Source of the DNA: Mermis nigrescens
Taxonomy: Eukaryota; Nematoda; Enoplea; Mermithida; Mermithidae
Assembly: GCA_036768485.1 (NCBI GenBank)
Contig: JAVLUZ010000812.1
Span: 62,001 to 126,000 of the forward strand
DNA length: 64,000 bases
Reading direction: 5' to 3'
Shown here piece by piece: positions 58,820-64,000 of this stretch. Every line of letters starts with the position of its first letter. The first letter of the stretch is position 1. The notes below the pieces were generated by a model, which searched no databases, was not told the DNA's origin, and saw only the letters and a list, made by a program, of their open reading frames with translations. The translations under genes and the position numbers were made by a program.

Positions 58820-59970
58820 CAGGCCCGTATCCAGGGGGCGGGGGGGCCTGCCCCCCGAAATGGGAAAAAATTTTGTTTTTCCCAAGGGTCCCTCGAAGGG
58901 AAAAATGAAAAATTGGCGAAGTTGGTCTGAAACACCGCCAAAACAGGTTTTTAGCGTACTTTTGAGCTAGAAAACACAAAATTTTCTATTGTTTATGTAA
59001 GGTTTTGTCTTCTAAACCGCTGAAAATCGCTCAAATTTGAGTTAGACATAGAAAGTATGTCAATTTTTTCTAACGCTTTGCACCGGATTCATTGTTTAGC
59101 TATAGTTTTTGCCTTCTAGCTCACTCAAAACAGCTCAAATTTGAGTTATGACATGGGAACAGGCCTGTATCCAGGGGAGGGGGGGCCTGCCCCTCCCCGG
59201 AAATGGGGAAAAAATTTTTGTTTCTCTCAAGGGTCCCCCGAAGGGAAAAATGAAAAATTGGCGAAGTGCGTCTGAAACAGCGCCTAAACAGGTTTTTAGC
59301 GTACTTTTGAGCTAGTAAACTCAAAATGTTCCGGCGATTCGCGCCGGATTTATTGTTTACGTATAGTTTTGTCTTCTGAACCGCTAAAAATCGCTCAAAT
59401 TAGAGTTAGATATAGAGAGCATGTCAATTTTTTTCTAGCGCTGTGCGCCGGATTCATTGTTTGTTTAGTTATAGTTTTTGCCTTCTAGCTCACTCAAAAC
59501 AGCTCAAATTTGAGTTATGACATGGGAAACATGAAATTTTTCCGGCGCTTCGCGCCGTATCTATTGTTTATATATGTTTTTTTGTCTTCTAGTCCGCTCA
59601 AAACCGCTCAAATTTGAGGTTGATATGCAGAGCATGTCAATTTTTTCGGCGCTTCGCGCCGAATTATTAATTATCCGTATTGTTTTTCTCTGTAAAGCAC
59701 AATGATTAAGTACAAAGGCAAGAGATAAGAAATAATTCGCCGATTAGGTGATGAGAAATCAGCTTAAATGATAAATTTGCTGTATATCAAAATGAAATAA
59801 AGTGAAAATTTTTTAATTTTTTGTTGAAATTTTTCTTCACCGTTGTATAGAGCTCGCCGAGATACGCTCAAAACTGTCTTTATTTTCGCCGATCTCCTAA
59901 TGGTTCTCGAGATATCTGGTCTCAAAAATTTTCGGCCCCCCCCCGAAATAAAATCCTGGATACGGGCCTG
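58820..59970. mobile_element. C: hAT-type element
   Basis: It begins CAGGCCCGTATCCAGGGGG and ends AAATCCTGGATACGGGCCTG, with a perfect 13-bp terminal repeat. The exact duplication CATAGCAT lies at 58812-58819 and 59971-59978. The first ~340 bp are repeated internally from 59164 (CAGGCCTGTATCCAGGGG). Two perfect hairpin boxes and two decayed ones lie in the right half. It is non-coding. Confidence 0.9.
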
Positions 59971-60359
59971 CATAGCATCCTTCGATTTTTCTTTGCCTGA
60001 ATATTGTACACATGTTCTCGGGGAGGGCTTCAGCGCCCGAGAATGGCCCTTGATCTCGCAGAATTTTCGATTTACCGGAAAACTCTTGGAATATATTCTG
60101 CTTTAAGTGATTTTTGCGATCTTTTGGCTCGTACGCGTCAATCTTTGCGGCGCTTCGCATCAAATAGTCATTTGTTGACCACATATATCTCTCGTTCAAT
60201 TTCATTAAAATTTTTTAAGTCTTTATTTTCTAATGAAAAAGCAACCTCATTAACGTCGAAAATGATGTTTTTTGACGCATAAACCCATCGTTTTTGAGCC
60301 TTAGAAAGGTAATTTTGAAAATACTTTCGGGGCTGACTTTGCCGAATTCGCGTAATGTA

Positions 60360-60600
60360 TACGCATACATGTATCGACTCGAAATTTCGGTTGGGAGATG
60401 GACCTCGGCCATTTGAGGGGGGTGGGTAAAGGACCTCCAATTTTTGGCCAAAAACGGCCGAAAATACGTAAAAATTGTCAAAAACGCAATTTTTTCCGAA
60501 AATCGGTGGGAGAGGTCAACTATTTTCTGACCTTGGGGGATGGGGTCGTCCAAGTTTGGGTAGGGGATCACCCAAACCTTCCTGTTACATGTATATGTAC
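60360..60600. repeat. S-family copy
   Basis: It begins near CATACATGTATCGACTCGAA and ends near CCTGTTACATGTATATG. The S interior is recognisable (GGTAAAGGACCTCCAATTTT, GGATCACCC). Extra TACATG words at the right obscure the target site. Confidence 0.5.
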
Positions 60601-60665
60601 ATGTCTGCTTATGGGACATGTTGAATCTGTCTCGTCTGTAGATGTTTTTTATGTTTTTTCTTCAG

Positions 60666-60895
60666 AATACAACAATTATGCGATGCGTGCCGTCCAGCAC
60701 GCAGCATCGGCCTCTGGACTTGAACAGCGCGTGTCGGTGAGGTTGCGTGAACTTAGCTTGCACTCCGAAAATCAGTCTCATTTGCCGTCAAACCGGAAAA
60801 GCCCTAAAGCAACGCCGTCTAAGAAACAGTACACGTTGGTGTCTCATTTGAATGGAGCGGCGGTGACAGACAATACTTTGCTGAAAACAGCCGAG
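60666..60895 (+). CDS. DIS3L2: DIS3L2 exon: linker after CSD1 (last in window)
   Basis: The acceptor TTTTTCTTCAG and AA complete a Lys codon with the previous exon's A. The frame reads KYNNYAMRAVQHAASASG, LEQRVSVRLRELSLHSEN, KKQYTLVSHLNGAAVTDN and TLLKTAE. The donor is GTACTT, phase 0. It is charged, Ser-rich and without a domain, consistent with the rest of the linker before the CSD2 and RNB domains. Those must lie beyond the right edge. Assignment rests on phase, splice sites and order. Confidence 0.65.
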
Positions 60896-61730
60896 GTACT
60901 TGATGAATTTACAAAGTTTCGAAATGAAAGGAAACTCGGTTAAATTTAGCAACTTTATTTTAAAATTTTCATTTCATCAAAGATGTCAGCCCCAATGCAC
61001 AGGGTGGCCACTCACCCGGGAACCCGGGAAAAGCCCGGGAATTTTTTTGGAACCCGGGAAACCCGGGATTTTTGTCAAGAAATTTAGTTTGAACTCAGTT
61101 TTTGGAGGCCAAAAATATTGAATTAATAGTTCAATGTTACATTTTTATCGCTTTTAGTATCATATCATTTTACGTGTTTTTATATTTTATCATCTAGCAT
61201 TTATTTCCGTTTTTTTCTCGCCCATTGTCACATTGTTGATTGCTATTTGTGTATTCTCTTTGTTTGATATAGCTAGTAGCTATTAGTACTATTGTTCGCT
61301 AAGGCGTTTTTGCAACAGTGTTTTTTTGTACTCGGCAAAGGTTTTTCCCGATGTACAAAGACTTTTCGGGACCTTCTTTGTACATGTACAAAGAATTTTG
61401 GAAGACTAAAATTGCAAAAAACGTCTGAAATTCGCAAAAATTCTCGGCGCTTAGTGCCGAAATGAATAATTGTGTGTTCTTGTATCTTTATAATAGCAGA
61501 TATTGCATTTCAAATGGAAGAATGTAAAATTTTTCGGCGCTTCGCGCCGTTTCAAGACGATTCTTAGTGATTTTTGCCCTTAGAGACTCAGAAATTAGCT
61601 AAAATACCCTATCAAAAGTCGAACAACTCTGTATTTGGGAAGAGTTTTGGGAAGACAAAAACTAAAAAGGTGTAAAATTCCCAAAAATTTTCGGCGCTTT
61701 GCGTCGATATGAGTAATTGTTTGTCCTATG

Positions 61731-62810
61731 CAGGGGCGGATTTAAGTGGGGGCGGTGGGGGTGCGGCCGCCTCCCCTCCCATTAGCCAAAAATATTTGGC
61801 GAGATAAAGAATGGATAAGCAATTTGCAATGATTTTTGGCCGTCAGTGACCATAACTTCTCAAATTTTTCCGGCGCTACGCGCCGGATGATACCTATTAA
61901 TGACATTAATTTACTTTCTTGGCGACATGGAAGCACGTTTTTTTTGTATTCGGCAAAGATTTTCCCCGATGTACAAAGACTTTTCCTGACCGCCTTTGTA
62001 GATGTACAAAGATTTTCGGGAAGACAAAAACCGCAAAACAGGTCTGAAATTCGCAAAAATTTTCGGCGCTTCGCGCCGTAATGAGAATTATGTGTCCTTT
62101 ATATCTTTATCATAGCAGAAATCGCATTCCGAAAGGAAAAATATCGAATTTTTTAGCGCTTCGCGCCGTTTTAAGACGATTCTTAATGATTTTTGCCCTC
62201 ATAAAACCAGGAATTAGCCAAAATACACTACCAAAGGTCGAACAACTCTGTTTTTACCACACTAAAGTCGCTACCGTACTATATCATAGTATCCAAGAAT
62301 TTGTTTGTGCAAAATATACAAAGACTTTTAGGGACCATCTTTGTATATGTACAAACGGACCTTGTACAAAAAAAAACTGCCTGGAAGCCATTTTCTGTTC
62401 ATGTAGGTTTCAAAACAATTTTAACATCTATTTTTGCATAGTTTTCTTCTATTTTCAATTAAAAATTTCGATGTTTCGCATCAAATGCTATAAATACAGG
62501 AAATCAAGCAGTAAATCATGTTTCTAGACGTCTATCCGCCTTGATTTCACAAATTTTTCGGCGCTTCGCGCCAGATTTTTGTTAAAGCCAAAGAAATTTA
62601 ATGATTTTTTCGCACAAAATTGTCTAACATTTTTAAATTTTTAGAAAAAAATATTGCGTCAGGTGATTTTATGTAAAAGTATACAATGTAAAACACCGAA
62701 AAAAATGCCATTTTGCGCATTAAGAGCAAATTTGTGGACTTTTTTTTACTTTTTCTGGAAAAGTTGGGATACCGCCCCCCCCCCTTAAGAAAATTCTAGA
62801 TCCGCTACTG
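61731..62810. mobile_element. K: E/F-family hAT-type element nested in M
   Basis: It begins CAGGGGCGGATTTAAGTGGG and ends TAGATCCGCTACTG. The flanks GTCCTATG and ATCCTATA match at 6 of 8. It belongs to the same end family as E and F. A W element is inserted within it. Confidence 0.7.
61934..62379. mobile_element. W: hAT-like MITE nested in K
   Basis: The left end CACGTTTTTTTTGTATTC and right end TTGTACAAAAAAAAACTG are imperfect inverted repeats. The flanks are CATGGAAG (61926-61933) and CCTGGAAG (62380-62387), 7 of 8. The body has ATGTACAAAGACTTTT words and two hairpin boxes (62068 and 62156). Related W sequence lies at 6800-6950, 37545-38190, 39778-40525, 61315-61640 and 62815-63000. Confidence 0.7.
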
Positions 62811-63424
62811 ATCCTATATATCGTTAAAATGGCAGAATTTGCATTTAGAATGGAAAAAAGCCAAATTTTTCGGGGCTTCGCGCCGTTTCGAGTCAATTTT
62901 TAGTAATTTTTTGGCGTAAGAAACCCAGAAATTAGCTGAAATACACTACTGTTTTGCCACACTAAAATCGCTACTGTACTATATTATAGGCTGTGAGAAC
63001 TGCTATCGACAACTCGTTATTATCATTGAAAAAGAAATTATGATTGTTCCAAAACGTTTCGTGTAGTATTTGCATTTGTTTGATTAAAAGTTGCTTGTGC
63101 CTTATCCTTTTTCAAGTTCTTATCATGACACTTCTTCGTATATAGTGTGCGTTTAAAGCTTGATTTAAAACCGGGAAATTGTCCATAAATCACCCGGGAA
63201 ACCCGGGAAAAACACGGGAATTTTATTTTGGGAAACCAGTGGCCACCCTGAATGCATGAAAGAAACCAGTGTAAAGTGTGAGAAAACAAGAGGCTATTTT
63301 TATTTAATATTTCTCAATATATTCATTTTTGTTTGGATACATTTATGCCCTACATAGTTTAAGTTCATGTGAAGCGTGCAAAGCTCTCTGCTCAGTTATG
63401 TAGTATGTATTTATATGTACAAAG

Positions 63425-63560
63425 CGGTCGTCAGTCACTATCTGACATGCACAACATGGGAATTCTGGGGGGGTTAAATTTCAAAGTGCCTTTTCTGGGC
63501 TCAAAATTGCTGGGTACGCGTCAAGAACATCTTTTTTCGGCGTTTCTAACGATGATATAT
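63425..63560. repeat. Truncated U copy
   Basis: It contains CATGGGAATTCTGG, GGGCTCAAAATTGC, TACGCGTCAAGAACATC and GGCGTTTCTAACGATG as in U, then stops abruptly where the non-LTR element begins. Confidence 0.55.
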
Positions 63561-63671
63561 CTTCGGGCACGAATACGTCGCTTTTGCCGTCGACTACATT
63601 GGTCAACGCAAGTGTGCCTGTTCCACGCTACAATATCTACAGCTAAATCAAACGACGTTTACTCTCCGTAT

Positions 63672-63971
63672 ATGGAGCATCATCGATCAAATGTGTTTTT
63701 ATTTGCGGAGCTACACATGCCGGCCGTGCTGCTCCGGCTTCTACTACTTAGTGCTGGCGTCGAACCAAATCCTGGACCAACTCGCCCCATCCGTTACCCA
63801 TGTGGCGTGTGTGGCAGTAACGCTTATTACAACTCAGTGCTCTGTTCAAACTGCAAGATGTGGATTCATAAGCAACAGAAGTGCAGCGGCTTGAAGAAAA
63901 TTGGCGACTACAAAAAAGATTCATACAAATGTCCTAAATGCGCCACTTCTATGTTACAACAACAGAACTAA
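63672..63971 (+). CDS. Non-LTR retrotransposon N-terminus: 2A-like peptide and PHD-like finger
   Basis: The frame reads MEHHRSNVFLFAELHMP, then VLLRLLLLSAGVEPNPGPT (residues 19-37). The GVEPNPGP core preceded by a Leu run is a 2A-like sequence, known at the N-terminus of several invertebrate non-LTR elements, where the ribosome skips the Gly-Pro bond. Residues 44-90 have CGVC, CSNCKMWIHKQQKCSGL and CPKC, a PHD/treble-clef-like zinc finger also typical of these elements. A stop follows at codon 101, so this is either a short ORF1 or a truncated copy. The open frame extends upstream to 63369 but runs through the U repeat, so I start it at 63672. An alternative start is 63717. The window ends 29 bp later. 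Confidence 0.7.
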   Translation: MEHHRSNVFLFAELHMPAVLLRLLLLSAGVEPNPGPTRPIRYPCGVCGSNAYYNSVLCSNCKMWIHKQQKCSGLKKIGDYKKDSYKCPKCATSMLQQQN

Positions 63972-64000
63972 CGATTAAAAATACTGCAATTAAATATAAA

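Larger units (their letters stand above)
61000..63250. mobile_element. M: TIR element with CCCGGG subterminal repeats
   Basis: It begins CAGGGTGGCCACTCACCCGGG and ends CCAGTGGCCACCCTG, a 13-bp terminal repeat. (CCCGGGAA)n repeats lie inside both ends (61015-61070 and 63185-63220). The flanks are AATGCA on both sides (60994-60999 and 63251-63256). Only 6 bp match, so it may be hAT with a decayed site or another superfamily. It contains W sequence and element K. Confidence 0.8.

Noticed and set aside
63369..63671. Upstream extension of the 2A-containing frame
   Set aside because: It runs through a truncated U repeat found elsewhere without this gene, so the open frame there is fortuitous.

Overview
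The window is AT-rich animal nuclear DNA, very probably from an invertebrate. Short exons are joined by long GT..AG introns packed with nested DNA transposons. I see no operons, rRNA genes or CRISPR. The host genes and the DD37E-type mariner are metazoan in character. An arthropod is my guess, but the species cannot be fixed from sequence alone.

Two host genes lie in tandem on the + strand. The first is a Vasa-type DEAD-box RNA helicase. Thirteen well-supported coding exons (15275-51969), plus a probable 26-nt first coding exon at 5225-5250, splice in consistent phase into roughly 815 residues. The protein has a Gly/Phe/Ser-rich N-terminus, six CCHC zinc knuckles, a complete helicase core (Q motif, [33 protein letters not shown]) and an acidic Trp-containing C-terminus. 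The second gene, starting at 54001, is a DIS3L2-type 3'-5' exoribonuclease. Only its N-terminal exons are in the window and the catalytic RNB domain lies beyond the right edge. Both are RNA-handling proteins, and the Vasa family is a germline factor.

Nearly all the rest is repeat. By reading ends and flanks I could delimit more than 20 elements with terminal inverted repeats and exact or near-exact 8-bp target-site duplications (TSDs), i.e. hAT-type insertions, in about 14 end families. I label them A/B, C, D, E/F/K, G, H, I/O, J, M, N, R, S, T and W. Many are nested: F contains R4, which contains A, which contains D (9610-11958); M contains K, which contains W (61000-63250). J (16438-17700) keeps a decayed hAT transposase C-terminus on the minus strand, which anchors the class assignment. 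Other elements are two foldback elements (5509-13905 and 41695-44233), a mariner copy with intact ends but a broken transposase (31822-33147), 3' tails of non-LTR retrotransposons, and at the right edge the start of a non-LTR element with a 2A-like peptide and a PHD-like finger.

Layout: 1-5224, no recognised gene, two R elements and a tRNA-like relic; 5225-15274, vasa intron 1 with the large nested foldback complex; 15275-33730, vasa N-terminal, zinc-knuckle and Walker A exons; 33731-51969, rest of the helicase; 51970-54000, intergenic; 54001-60895, DIS3L2 N-terminal exons; 60896-64000, a nested hAT complex and the non-LTR start.
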